Shown here piece after piece: positions 1 through 10,445 of a DNA stretch of 64,000 nucleotides. Position 1 is the first letter of the stretch; each line of letters starts with the position of its first letter. A program made the translations under genes and the position numbers. The DNA is from Chlamydomonas reinhardtii (taxonomy: Eukaryota > Chlorophyta > Chlorophyceae > Chlamydomonadales > Chlamydomonadaceae): assembly GCF_000002595.2 (NCBI RefSeq), contig NC_057009.1, positions 2,195,346 through 2,259,345 on the forward strand, read 5' to 3'. Below the pieces are notes generated by a model. It made no database searches, was not told where the DNA came from, and saw nothing but the letters and a program-made list of their open reading frames with translations.

Positions 1-1277
1 GAGAGTCTTGCCCTTCTTGCCCTTCTTGGCGACGCAGCGCTTGACCACGTCCGCGCGGTGCACCTCGTTCTGATGTGGTGATAAGGGAAGGAAGTGGGCA
101 GCACGGTCAGTATGGCACAACACGGAGCGCATCTGGCAGGTGCTCGACAGAACTGAGCAAATGACCGATGTTCACCCGCCCTTGCGTGCCGTTGGCAGCT
201 GCCAAACATGCAAGTGCTAAGAAGGGCACCACCCTAACAATGCCCCGCTTACCAGGTAAGTAGACAAAGGCACTCCCGGCACGTAGGAGAGCAGCAGCTC
301 ATGCGGGTCGTCATCCGTCTGCGGCTCCGTCCAGCCGAGCAGCTGCACGGCGCTAGCGCAGCCCCGTGCAGAGAGCGTGCCCGCCACCTCCTGTCGCAGC
401 AGCTCGGTACGTGACACGCCGTCGGTGCGGCGGAAGATCTCCTTGCGCACAGCCTGCATCACGCCGCCGCCGGGAATCGGGATGCTCACTGATTGAACGC
501 GCCCGAAGCCACCTCGTCCAAGCTCTTGCACAGGTTCGCAGCGCTCAAGGCCGTGGCGGGCCAGGAAGGTGGCGAGACTCTGCAACAGGGGGGGAAAGCA
601 CGTGCGGGTAGGTGAGGCACACTTGGAAAGGCAACAGACAAGTCAGGGCCCAAGAGGGTCAAGCTCCCAGGCAATACGCAACACACGACCAGCGTACCCA
701 GCCTGGGCCAGTCCAGCCAACCAGCCCACGCCCAACGGTTTCGCTTACTCACCTCGAACACCTCCTGCACCTCCTCCACCTGCACCTCCTCCACTTCCTG
801 GCTGTTCTCTACGCCGTTCTCGCCTAGAAGGCGCTCTTCGCGATGGCCCTTGTCCGCGCACAGGCATGTGGGCTTCTGCTTCGGTGGGCGGGCGTAAGGA
901 TACGTGTAGGCCGTGCGTCAAGGTCAAGTAGCATGGCCGCGTCAACCGCTAGGCCGCGGTAAGCAGCCAACCCCATCTTCCCCACGCAGCCGCACGAGTT
1001 ATCATATATGCTCTACTTTGAACGAAGCAGGGCCAAGGTCGCTCACCGTCGATGCAACCTCCGAGGGGATTGCGTCCAGCACAGGCGGACTATAAGTGCT
1101 TGCGGTCGTGCCAGGCATCTGCTCGTTTTCGCGACACACGAGGTTGAGGACCTGGTTGCGACGGTGGCGCAGTCCGAGAAGCAAGAGGCCCCCACCGAAC
1201 GCCAGGCCCAGGCTGGCAGCAGTCGCGAGGGCTCTGATACGTTCTGACATATAGCGTGTGTCATGGGGCAGACTCAT
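1..1277 (-). CDS. Membrane protein kinase copy A (3' end outside window)
   Basis: Exons on the minus strand are 1047-1277, 753-875, 253-579 and 1-69 (incomplete), all with GT-AG borders and in frame. Exon 1 gives a short N-terminus and a hydrophobic segment (about residues 19-36, LATAASLGLAFGGGLLLLGL) followed by the basic stop RHRR, so the kinase should face the cytosol. Exon 2 is an acidic Val/Glu linker. Exon 3 carries the glycine loop GRGGFGRV and the AVRKE motif. Exon 4 starts with a Lys-rich insert. The start Met is the one shared with copy E, which has the same exon 1 and 2 lengths (231 and 123 bp). Intron 3 and the start of exon 4 instead match copy D almost base for base, so the gene looks mosaic. 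The family is clear; activity and substrate are unknown. Confidence 0.8.
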
Positions 1278-1489
1278 CGACGTGTTAGGCTGAAGGAGGC
1301 AGCGCAAAAGGCACCTGACCGAGTCTGTCCGCTATCGCGCTGTACTGTATTGAAGCCCAGATTGCAGCCTGAGAAGTTGAAGTTGCTTATGTTTGACTTC
1401 GCAGCTTGTATGAATTGTGCTTGCAGGGAAAGCTGTCCGAGTTACCGCGCGATGAGGCGACGGCAGGGCGTGGCTCGCACGGCACAGGC

Positions 1490-1975
1490 CACTGCGATTT
1501 GGTAAGATGTCTACTCTCATGAAGCACTGAGAAGCGGCCCGTCGAAGATTTCGCTAGCCCCCCGCACGCCCCGCACACGCCACCTCCGCAAACACAAACA
1601 AGCGGCAATGCCGGCAACTCGTGAACGTGGAAGCTGCGCCTCCAAATCAGCAACAATTCAAGGGTGGGTCTGGTGCAACGATGCCTCCGCGCTCCAACCA
1701 ATCTTATTTTGGAACACACGCGCACGGCTCCCATGCATGGTGTCGCCCGTGTGCCGTTACCGTAGTCGGAAGCCCGCCACCGCCTGGCGCATCAGCGCAG
1801 CCGCCGCGCGCATGCATCCGTGCTCCTGAGGCTGCAACCAGTGAGACCAGCACCTGGTGACCCGGCATGCTTGAGGCGCAGGAGGAGGAAGCTGCCGGCT
1901 TGCCAGGCCTCTGAATCCCCTGTTCTTTGCTACCGCTGCCGTCTGCACTCGCATTCGCATTCGCACACTTCAATG
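1490..1975 (-). repeat. Block Q, 5' flank shared by kinase copies A and E
   Basis: Read on the minus strand, this stretch matches 57390-57890 (upstream of kinase E) and 60555-61100 (downstream of E). It runs directly into the 5' leader of kinase A. It probably holds the promoter of this kinase subfamily. No clear TATA box was seen. Small ORFs inside it are not conserved between copies. Confidence 0.7.
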
Positions 1976-2885
1976 CAAGCGTAGCACCGCGAGCAAGACA
2001 GCGGCTACAGAGAACCGACAGCAGGGTGTGAGGGTGCAGGGGGGGGGGTACGAACTAAACCTCCAGACCCCATGTCCCAAAACCTCCCGACCCCCCCTCC
2101 GGACCGACCGACCGACCCCACCACCGTGCAACCCCTCAAAAACCCCGTCAAAACCCTTCGGTTTGTAGCCAGGTCGGTGTCAATCGACTGCTCTCGGCGA
2201 GCTCTACAATTGTGTACCTTCGGTTCAGCTGGAGGCACAACTTGACTGGCAGCCATGCCACACATGTCCATGTGTCCATGGCCGACCACCGACCCTTCTG
2301 TCAGACTACCGGGGCGTGCGCTTAAGCTTACAATTGCGCTGTACATATGATGTTTGGGATTGTGTGCCGGAAGAGATCGGTGGACGTTCTCCCGGGATCA
2401 TGTAAAGAATCCCGGGATTCATGTCACGCTCGATGGCCGGCGGCAGCCTTGTCGCCATGACCCACACCAAGCCTTGGCCGTTACATGTCAGCATCAGTTC
2501 GCATAGTCTCCATCACACCAGTGAGAGACGCTCGAGTGGGGCTCTACGCTACTACGATGCCCATGTGGACGGACATGCGGCCGCTTTCCTGAGGCCAAAC
2601 GTAATGCAAGTGCTTTAGTATGTGCATGCTAATGTGTGCTAGTGCTTGTGCTATTGGGTGGAGCGTTTAGAGGGGCGTTTAGGGCGCGGAGACGAAATCT
2701 GGCAGTCCCACCCACATCCGCGTGACGAAACCTTGGGGACCCCCAACCCCGACGACCGACCCTGAACTTTGAGGGCCCATAACTTTGCAATTACTACCCT
2801 GATTGAAACTCTGAAAGTGGATTTGGAGTCCTCTCGTCAAGCTCTTTCGTTTGAGAACATGGGGCCTTTCCCAGTCGAGACTACC
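1976..2885. other. No gene seen; unique spacer
   Basis: About 900 bases with a run of nine G at 2040-2048 and a CCGACC-rich patch near 2090-2115. No ORF with sensible splice sites or a recognised domain was found. It separates block R (2890-3090) from block Q. Confidence 0.5.
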
Positions 2886-2889
2886 CCCC

Positions 2890-3090
2890 CCTGGAGGGTG
2901 ACACCGAAAGTTACATGGCAACGCTGAGCTTCCTGATACAGCAGAAGACAGCATTGCGTTCGTCGCCATACGGTCTGCAAATGATCCTCGTGTGTGCCTG
3001 TGATCCGCTCAGGGATGAGCTGCCCGCCATGCATGCTGCCCTCCGGGGCTCACATCGACTTAGCCTGACACACGCACGCCAGCCACGATC
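2890..3090 (-). repeat. Block R, distal 3' flank of a kinase unit
   Basis: On the minus strand this matches 60275-60490 (downstream of kinase E) and 12930-13050 (downstream of kinase B). Shared marks are the GTGTGTCAGGGTA and CCCGGGAGGGC type strings and the Gly-Gly-Ala-Gly rich neighbourhood. No kinase lies upstream of it here, so it is a remnant flank. Confidence 0.6.
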
Positions 3091-3179
3091 ATGGCAGCTT
3101 GGTTATGCATTCTGGATACGTTTATTCGTGTGCACCCGTGTGGCCAGTCCAGGAAAGCAACCCGCAGCCGAAGGGGCAC

Positions 3180-3400
3180 ACGCCCCACACCACCCAAACA
3201 TTGATTGGTCCAATGAGTCCCTCTTCACGCAGTCATGCGTGTTGCGTTACACTGCGGCTCCTGTGAGATCCCGCGGACAATAAGAAGCACTCGCGTTCCA
3301 AGCCACACGGCCGCACGATCTTACACAGCTACAGCCTCACATTGCCATACGGCGTCGCCGCCAGTCCGCCCACCCCGCATTCACACAAGGGAAACGTTAT
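3180..3400. repeat. Dispersed repeat, short form
   Basis: Matches 29235-29725 in the same orientation. Both copies share a start at CCCCACACCACCCAAACATTG-like sequence and an end at CACACAAGGGAAACGT. The copy here lacks about 240 bases present in the second copy between the CCCGCGG string and the GCACTCGCGTTCC string. No coding content was recognised. Confidence 0.65.
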
Positions 3401-3565
3401 GAAGCAGCCGTCTTCCGCCCGTCCTACACTCAGTATCATTCATCGCATCTCAGCCTACGTGGGCTGTGCATGTTTGAACGCAGTCCTGACATAACGCCCT
3501 CTCGCAGCCAATGCGCCGTTGCCATAACGTCGGTTCGTTCGTCCTTTCAATGCCCGTCGTTCACC
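3395..3565 (-). repeat. Block S, proximal 3' flank of a lost kinase
   Basis: On the minus strand this matches the sequence just downstream of kinase D (21900-22060) and kinase E (60100-60235). The kinase that should precede it is missing: the next sequence to the right is an exon fragment of gene X. It marks a breakpoint in the former kinase array. Confidence 0.6.
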
Positions 3566-3589
3566 ACATCTCGACACCGGCCATGGACG

Positions 3590-4270
3590 CCATCGGGTGC
3601 ATCTGGGTTCGATGTGTGGGTGAGGGAAGGGATGTGGGTCGGGCGCGCCTAGGTGCTATGGCGGTTCCAGCCCACACACACCCATTGGTGTCGCATGCCT
3701 CTTGCTGACCCTGCGTCGTGCTCCTGCTGCCTTGCGACCATCGGACCAGCGCATGCCTCCTGTAACGCCTGCAATGTTTCCTTCCTTGCACGTCTTTTCC
3801 TGCCGTGCACAGGCCTGCCCGCCGCCGCCGCTGCCGCCGCCGCCGCCGTCGTGGCGAACAACAGCATCAGCAAGGTTCTGAAGAACAAGAACCTCATCAT
3901 CGACGCCACCGACCTGGGCAAGCTCGACGTCGAGTCCGCCAGCTGCGCCGTCCAGCTGGCGACACCGGCCATTGACGCCGTCGACCGCATCCAGCTTCTC
4001 AAGGGCCGCATGGGCTCGCTGGAGTTTAGCTTGACGCCCGGCTGCTGGCTTCACCTGAAGATCGCCATCCTGAGGGGCAACAAGCGCTGGCGCTGGTTCC
4101 TCGCCAGGCTGACCTCGCTGGAGCTGCTAAACAGTGCCTACGACGGCGGGCTGCGCGGCCGCTTCCCCAGCGTGCTAAAGATGGCGGCCGCTTGGAGGAG
4201 TTTAAGATGGGCATCGTCACCATTGATAGCTTGGGCGAGATCACCGCGCTCAGGTTTGTCGACGCCGAGT
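3590..4270 (+). pseudogene. Gene X fragment: intron 3 end plus exon 4
   Basis: The stretch before 3813 matches intron 3 of the intact gene X (near 31000-31130, other strand). From about 3813 it encodes a version of the X C-terminal domain, with blocks such as NNSISKVLKNKNLIIDATD, QLATPAIDAVDRIQLLKG, LEFSLTPGC and SAYDGGLRGRFPSVLK, the last equivalent to DRAFEGGIRARFGSAF in gene X. The reading frame shifts near 4190 (KMAAAW in one frame, LEEFKMGIVTIDSL in another), and there is no start codon or upstream exon. It abuts a second, inverted copy at about 4270. Called a pseudogene fragment; transcription through it cannot be excluded. Confidence 0.65.
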
Positions 4271-4760
4271 CTGGTGCGCCCACCAAGCTATCGATGGTGA
4301 TGATGCCCATCTCGAAGTCCTCCAACGCGGCCGCCATCGTGAGGACGCTGGGAAAGCGGCCGCGCAACCCGCCATTGTAGGCACTGTCCAGCAGCTCCAG
4401 CGACGTCAGCCTGGTGGGGAACCAGCGCCAACCTTTGTCCTTGACCAGGATGGCGATCTTCAGGTCGAGCCAGCAGCCGGGCTTCAAGCTAAACTCCAGC
4501 GAGCCCAGGCAGCCCTTGAGAAGCGGGACACAGTCGATGGCGTCCATGGCCGGTGTCGCCAGCTGGACGGCGCAGCTGGCGGACTTGGTGTTAAGCTTGC
4601 CCAGCTCGGTGGCGTCGATGATGAGGTTGTTGTCTTTCAGAACCTTGGGGATGCTGTTGTTCTCCATGGCCGCGGCGGCGGCGGTGGCGGCCGCTGTGGC
4701 CTGTGCAAGGTAGGAGAACAGGAAGGAAACGTTACAGGGGTCACGGGAGGTAGGCATGCG
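4271..4760 (-). pseudogene. Gene X fragment, inverted partner: exon 4 and intron 3 end
   Basis: The acceptor-like CAG at 4701-4703 precedes exon 4 (about 4271-4700, minus). The frame reads ENNSIPKVLKDNNLIIDATE, QLATPAMDAIDCVPLLKG, SAYNGGLRGRFPSVLTMAAA and LEDFEMGIITIDSL without a stop, then runs into the inverted partner at 3590-4270. The two fragments are tail to tail around a centre near 4245-4270. Upstream exons 1-3 are absent. Its orientation and order relative to 7130-9091 match the intact X-WD40 pair, so it is probably the 3' end of a degraded module. Confidence 0.65.
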
Positions 4761-4949
4761 ACGTACGGGCATCCATGTAAGGGGATGCTGCGGCGCTAGT
4801 ATGCGAAGACTGCCGCCTAGCTACGCACCCAGACGGATGAAAGGCCGCTATGACAGACCGCAGCTCTCAGGCGACAGTAGTGCCAACAATTGCGGGAACA
4901 TGAGTACGGTAACCACGCACACGGTGCTGCACCCGACCAACATCCACAG

Positions 4950-6825
4950 CCGTCCACATCCCGTCCACACGTGCACCATTCCCCTTGCGCCTGCAACTAC
5001 AAAGGCACGGTGGCACGACACGCACCTGCCGGCAGATCACGGGTTCCAGCGGCCGCCGATGCGCCGCCACCGCCTGCCGCAGCCGCGCAGCCGCCGCGCC
5101 CGGGCCGGCATTGCCGGGCCGCGGCCCCCCTGCTCCGGCACCGCCACCATGCCCCACCTGCTCCGGCAAACCAGGGGTGCTGGAGGCGGAGGAGGCGGAG
5201 GACGCTGCCGGGGCTGTGGGCGGCGTGTCGAGGCCGTTGCACTTGTACACGATGAGTCCGTCCCCCATGGCCAGCGTGACTAAGGCGCCGTGGACCAGGC
5301 TGATGGTGGTCACTGTAATTGGCGGCAGGGGACAGCAGGGTGCATGGGGGACTAAGGCGGGGTGTGTGGGGTATAAGATGGGATGATGTGGGTCCTTGTG
5401 CCCGGACCCAGGTCAGTTCCCAAACCCAGATCCAGAACCCAAGCCCCGAAGACAATGTGTGCGGGCTGCAGGGCTGTGGGGAAGGGCCGCCAGACTGCAT
5501 TAGCGCGGCGGCGTCAACTTGGCACTCGGTAGCACCCCAACTGAGCACGTCGCACAGCATACGGTGACCAAAGCGCGCCCAGGTTCCCCAACCCCAACCT
5601 GCGCGTGCAAGCAGTGCCGCCACTCACCCGGCCCACTGTGGCCCTCCAGCGCCACTCCGCTCAGCGCGTCCCACACCCGCACCTCCCGAACGCTGCCCGT
5701 CACCCGCACCAGCCGCTGAGAGGGCGGCAGCACTGCGCCGCCGCGCCGACGCCTGCCTAAATGTGCTGCATCGACGCTGCCGGCGGCAGCGGCCCGCTTG
5801 GGCAGCAGCGCGGCACCAGTAGGGGCATCTGGTAATGACGTCAACAGCAGGGACGGCGGCGCCGCCAGCCCGAGGCCGTACTGCCCTGGCGGCAGCGCCT
5901 TGCCGGCGGCGGCGGCGGCGGCTGGCGGCGGCACCGCCGCACTGACGTCTAGGTCTGGCGGCAGCAGCTCATCATCACAGGCGGCGGCGGCGGCGCGGGG
6001 CAGGTAGCCGAGCTTGACGGACAGCACACCCACCTGCGACCAAGGGTGCGGGCGGGTTGCGAGTGTCAGGCAGAGGGAACAGACTTAGAGGAGCGGGAGC
6101 AGGGAACAGCGGGGACTGTTGGGTGGGCGTGCACAGCAGGTAAGAAGCAGCCAGTAGGTTTAGGCCCGCAGGTTTAGGAAAGCACAAGGTCAGTGGGGCG
6201 TTAGCAGTGGAGCACGCCGCGCCCCAGATGCCCTGTCCCCCAGTGCCACCACCACAGCCATCTTTGTTGGCAGCGAGTTGGGCGGCGTTGTAAGATTGCG
6301 GTAAAGATGGCTGTGGTACCGCAATCTTACAACGCCGCCCAACTCGCTGCCAACAGACCCGCCGCTCACCGTGTGGCCCTTGAGGGTGCTCAGCACGGAC
6401 GCAGACGCCAGGTTCCACACACGCACCACGCCGTCCGCGCCCCCCGTCGCCACCAGCCACACCGGCAGCGCCGCCGCAGCCGCCGCGGCCGCGGCGGCCG
6501 CCGCCTTGTTCGTCCTTGTCACGCTACCCAGGCCATCAATCGGGTCCCCATTGGCATCGAGTCGTGCGTCCAGCGGCGTACGTGAAGCGCCCGCGGCCGC
6601 AGGCCGCCCTCTTGCTGCTGGTAGGCTGGCTGCCGCTGCCGCTGTGGCTGCTCCTGCAGGCGCGGGCGGGCTTGCTGAGGCCATTGGAACCTGGGGCGCG
6701 GGCGCGGGCGGCTGCACCAGACTGGTGTTGAGCAGGTGCACCAGGGACGAGAGCAGGTCCACATGCGCGGCCAGCACCTGCATTTGCACGCATACAAACA
6801 GCAATGGACGTGCCGTGTCGTGTCT
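4950..6825 (-). pseudogene. F-box/WD40 gene fragment 1 (exons 3-5)
   Basis: On the minus strand this copies exons 3, 4 and 5 of the WD40 gene, with introns, at 6370-6777, 5628-6033 and 5026-5312. Exons 3 and 5 keep the exact lengths of the intact gene (408 and 287 bp); exon 4 is 15 bp shorter but in frame. WD-type blocks include ATGGADGVVRVWNLASASV, VTGSVREVRVWDALSGVAL and HGALVTLAMGDGLIVYKC. The F-box exon, exon 2 and terminal exon 6 are absent, so no whole protein can be made from this copy alone. The intron between exons 3 and 4 carries an unusual self-inverted insertion (6251-6354). The intact frame suggests a recent duplication. Confidence 0.75.
6251..6354. repeat. Self-nested inverted duplication (52 bp) in an intron
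   Basis: Segment a (6251-6265) is followed by b (6266-6302), then the exact reverse complement of a (6303-6317), then the exact reverse complement of b (6318-6354). The intact WD40 gene has only a followed directly by the b complement (about 35436-35490). So a 52 bp inverted copy of the local sequence was placed inside that same sequence. It can fold into a 37 bp stem with a 15-base loop. Confidence 0.9.
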
Positions 6826-6837
6826 GTCGTGTCTGCG

Positions 6838-7131
6838 ATTATCGTCAAGCGCTTCAAGGCCGCTGTGCGTCTGTTCTCCCGCGCGGAGGCCAGCGCTATG
6901 CATCTCGCCGCCCGCACTGCCACTGATTGGGCCGACGCGCAGCTGCTGCTGCAGTGCATTCACGGCTACGTCCCGCACGCCGCGGAGGCGAAGAGCTTGG
7001 ATCTTGTCACAGTGCAGCTGCTCACAGAGGTTGGCGACAGGCTCGAGAACACCGAGCTCGTCATCGCCAGCGCTCCGGGAATATCGCTTACCGAGCAGGA
7101 GCAGGTAGATGAGGCACCGTGGCGATATCTA
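6838..7131 (+). pseudogene. Gene X exon 1 fragment, plus copy
   Basis: Encodes the 3' two thirds of X exon 1: FKAAVRLFSRAEASA, DWADAQLLLQCIHGYVPHA, LTEVGDRLENTELVI and LTEQEQ, then the intron 1 donor and about 26 bases of intron 1 matching the intact gene. The 5' part with the start codon is missing, and WD40 intron sequence precedes it. It joins an inverted second copy at about 7130 with a possible 4-base overlap (ATCT). Confidence 0.7.
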
Positions 7132-7610
7132 CCTGCTCCTGCTCGGTCAGCGGCATCCCCGGAGCGCTGGAGATGACGAGCTCGGTGTTCTCGAGCCTTG
7201 CGGCAAGCTCCGTGAGCTTCTGTATGGCTGCAGCGTCCAAGCTCTTCGCCTCCACGGCGTGCGGGGCGTAGTCATAAATGCACTGCAGCAGCAGCTGCGC
7301 GTCGTCCCAGTCAATGGCCGTGCGGGTGGCGAGACGCTTGGCGCTGGCCTCCGCGCGCGCGGGGGAACAGACGCACAGCGCCCTTGAAGCGCTGGACGAT
7401 AATTGCAGACATGATTGCGGCATCCTCAATGGGCTGCTGCACGCCAGGAGCAGCGGGAGCGGTATAGGCGCGGCGGCGGGCGTCTGGGCGGCAGGAACGG
7501 CGGCCGTCGTTTTGCTTTTAAGCGGCGCGTGAGCTCGTGCTTGTAGGGTGCTGCAAGGTTTTGGTAAGGCAGTGTGTGGCGTCTGAAGGACTTGAAAGTA
7601 TGTGACGAGA
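7130..7610 (-). pseudogene. Gene X exon 1 and promoter fragment, inverted partner
   Basis: On the minus strand this copies X exon 1 and about 100 bases upstream of it. The equivalent of the start codon reads ACG, and the PRAEASA region carries four extra bases (a longer GC run), which breaks the frame. Downstream of that the frame is intact: DWDDAQLLLQCIYDYAPHA, LTELAARLENTELVI, LTEQEQ. The upstream part matches 32702-32800 of the intact locus. It is followed on the right by a WD40 fragment, as at the intact locus. Confidence 0.7.
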
Positions 7611-7869
7611 AGCGATAGCACAATACATACCAGCTCCAGCGTCTCGGAATGGGTCTCGGAATGGGTCTCGGAATGCGGTCGCGGGTATTCTCGCTTTCGC
7701 GCGCTTACTGCCGCAAGCAAGGGCGCCGTGCGTTGTTCCACAGCCTTGGGCCGTGCCGGCAGCCGCGCCTTTAAATAAATGTAGTATGCTTCAAAACCTT
7801 CAGCTTAACCCAGAAGTCGGCGTGCCACCGGTGGCCCGACCCACCGGCGTGTGTCGGGCTGGGGGGGGG

Positions 7870-9091
7870 GGGGGTTCGGGATGGTTGGGATGGTCGGGAG
7901 GCATGGTCGGGATGGTCGGGGTGGTGAGTGGTGAGTGGTGGAGGGGTGAGAGGAGGAGGGGTGGAGGGGCGAAGAGTTGGGAGGCGCGGGGGCATCGTTT
8001 GACGAGGCATTAAAGAAGCAATGCCATCTACCACACGCACACCATCGGCGGTCGAGCGTTCTGCGCGTGTGCCCCACGCATGTGCCCTAACTAGCGGCGC
8101 GCTCTGCACAGCCGTTCACGTCCCGTCCACACGTGTTCCACCCCCCTTGCGCCCATCACGTACGGAATGACACGAAGCACGCACCTGCAGGCAGATTACG
8201 GGTTCCAGCGGCCGCCGATGCGCCGCCACCGCCTGCCGCAGCCGCGCAGCCGCCGCGCCCGGGCCGGCACTGCCGGGCCGCGGCCCCCCTGCTCCGACAC
8301 CTCCACCACGCCCCGCCTGCTCCGGCAAACCAGGGGCGCTGGAGGCGGAGGAGGTGGAGGACCCTGCTGGGGCTGTGGGTGGCGTGTCGAGGCCGTTGCA
8401 CTTGTACACGATGAGTCCGTCCCCCATGGCCAGCGTGACTAAGGCGCCTTGGACCAGGCTGATGGAGGTCACTGCGAATGGCGGCAGGGAACATCACGGT
8501 GCATGGGGGGATAAGGCGGGGTGCGTGGGGTATCAGATGGGATGATGTATGTGGGGAGTCGTGTCCAACCCAGGTCAGCAGTTCCAAAACCCAGATCCAG
8601 AACCCCAGCCCCAAAGACACGGTGTGCGGGCTACACGTAGACTGAGGAGAACGGTCGCCAGGCGGCATTAGCGCGGCGGCATCAACTTGACACTCGGTAG
8701 CACCCCAACTGAGCACGTTGCACAGCATATGGTGACCAAAGCACGCCCAGGTTCCCCAACCCCAACCTGCGCGTGCAAGCAGTGCCGCCACTCACCCGGC
8801 CCACTGTGGTCCTCCAGCACCACTCCGCTCAGCGCGTCCCACACCCGCACCTCCCGAACGCTGCCCGTCACCCGCACCAGCTGCTGAGAGGGCGGCAGCA
8901 CTGCGCCGCCACGCCGCCACCACCCGTCTCCCTGCGCTGCGTCGCCGCTCCCACTGCCGCTGCCGCCGGGAGCGGCCCGCTTGGGCAGCAGCGCTGCGCA
9001 CGTGGCATTCGCACTGGCGTCTGACATTGATGTCGATAGCAGCGATGGCGGCGCCGCCGGCCCGAGGCGGCCGTACTGCCCTGGCGGCAGC
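7870..9091 (-). pseudogene. F-box/WD40 gene fragment 2 (exon 5 and part of exon 4)
   Basis: On the minus strand this matches the WD40 gene from intron 5 (around 33800) to mid exon 4 (about 35055). Exon 5 is 8185-8471 (287 bp, same as the intact gene). Exon 4 runs from 8796 and breaks off at about 9091, where homology stops within the CTGGCGGCAG string. The coding parts stay in frame (VTGSVREVRVWDALSGVVL, LVTLAMGDGLIVYKC). Terminal exon 6 and all exons upstream of 4 are missing. Confidence 0.75.
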
Positions 9092-10299
9092 ACGCCAGAA
9101 TCAGTAAAGCTGTAGAATGACTTGCGACCTGCGACCTGCGCATGCGTTGGTGGCTTGGTGCGCACGGTTGTGCGGAAGCACGGGCAGCTGATAGCAGGTG
9201 CGGGTGGCGACGTGCCGTGCGGGTCCATTAAGACGCCCTCGGGTGACAAAAGCTGGCCACAGCTGAAGGACATGCACGGTCCCTGCGGTCACACCAAGCC
9301 GTATGTTCTCCCCCATGCGCTCGCTCCCATGACTTGTTAGGGCCATGGACACATGCGCCATGGACATCACCCCTGGACGACTCTGCGTGGACCGTGGCGT
9401 GGACACGGTGAGCTCGACTGTCGCAAGCAAACCCCCGGTCCGGACTACCCACCAGTTAGGGCCATGGACAAGGCCGCTGACCGCTGTAACCTTACGGCGA
9501 ATACCCATACCCAGCTCCCCACGCGTTGAATGCTCAGAGGAGGAATGTTAAGTACGGTATGCAGGATGTACTGAGGGCAAGCGAGCCATGACTCTCTAGG
9601 GCGTATCAGTGACAATGCTGACATTATCAACAAGTGTGCAACAGCGCATGAATGCCCGGTCAGTCACCAATGGGACACACAGCGACGGGCGACACGCCCG
9701 GCCGAACCCGCCACCCCCCGCTCACACACGCACTGCGCACGCTCCTGCGCCCGCCCGTGCAGGTGCAACGTCGCATCTGCACGCACGGGCGCACGGCGGC
9801 ACGCCCACGCTTCCCGTACTCCCAGCCATAGCTCCCAGCCATAGCTCCCAGCCATAGTTCCCAGCCATCCTGCTTGCCAACCTCCTTGCTCTCCCAGCCC
9901 CACGTCCACACGTACGCACGTCGCTCCAGTGGTAGCCAGCAGCTCGATGCAGCCATTCAGATAAACTTAAGGAGGATACGCCGAGTCCTGGGCTCCTGGG
10001 CAACGCTGCGAAACATCGTTGGAGCACGCCGACCCATGGCCTGCCAACATTGTTGAGGCAAGCAATATCATGCGGACATGAGGCATGTGTATATCAGACA
10101 GCAGTTGGCGTTTTTGGTGGACGACATCGACTGTGGTGGGCTCCCAGTGCCCTTGAAAGCGAGTTGTGGGTCAAATGAAAGGCATAGTACTGTATAGATT
10201 GTTGCCATGAAGCACACGGGCGTTAGCAGAGGGAGAGTGAAGCTGGCCCAGTTGTGCGCGGCCAATTGCTCGCCTTGCGCCTTCTCTCTCGACTCGACA

Positions 10300-10310
10300 C
10301 ATTATATACA
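10300..10310 (+). promoter_or_regulatory. Possible TATA box of kinase B
   Basis: ATTATATACATA lies about 140 bases before the start codon at 10446. The same string occurs in mirror position upstream of kinase C (near 15359-15370). Its position and conservation are suggestive only. Confidence 0.4.
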
Positions 10311-10445
10311 TACAGTAACCTTTGCTCCAAAGACTCAGCTTTGTATTCTGACTTCGTTTTGTTGCAGCGCAACAGGAGACTCGGTCAACCCTGAGCTGGG
10401 TCAGTCTTCGCGCAAGTTTGCCACCTTTCCGACCGCCTCTCAAGA

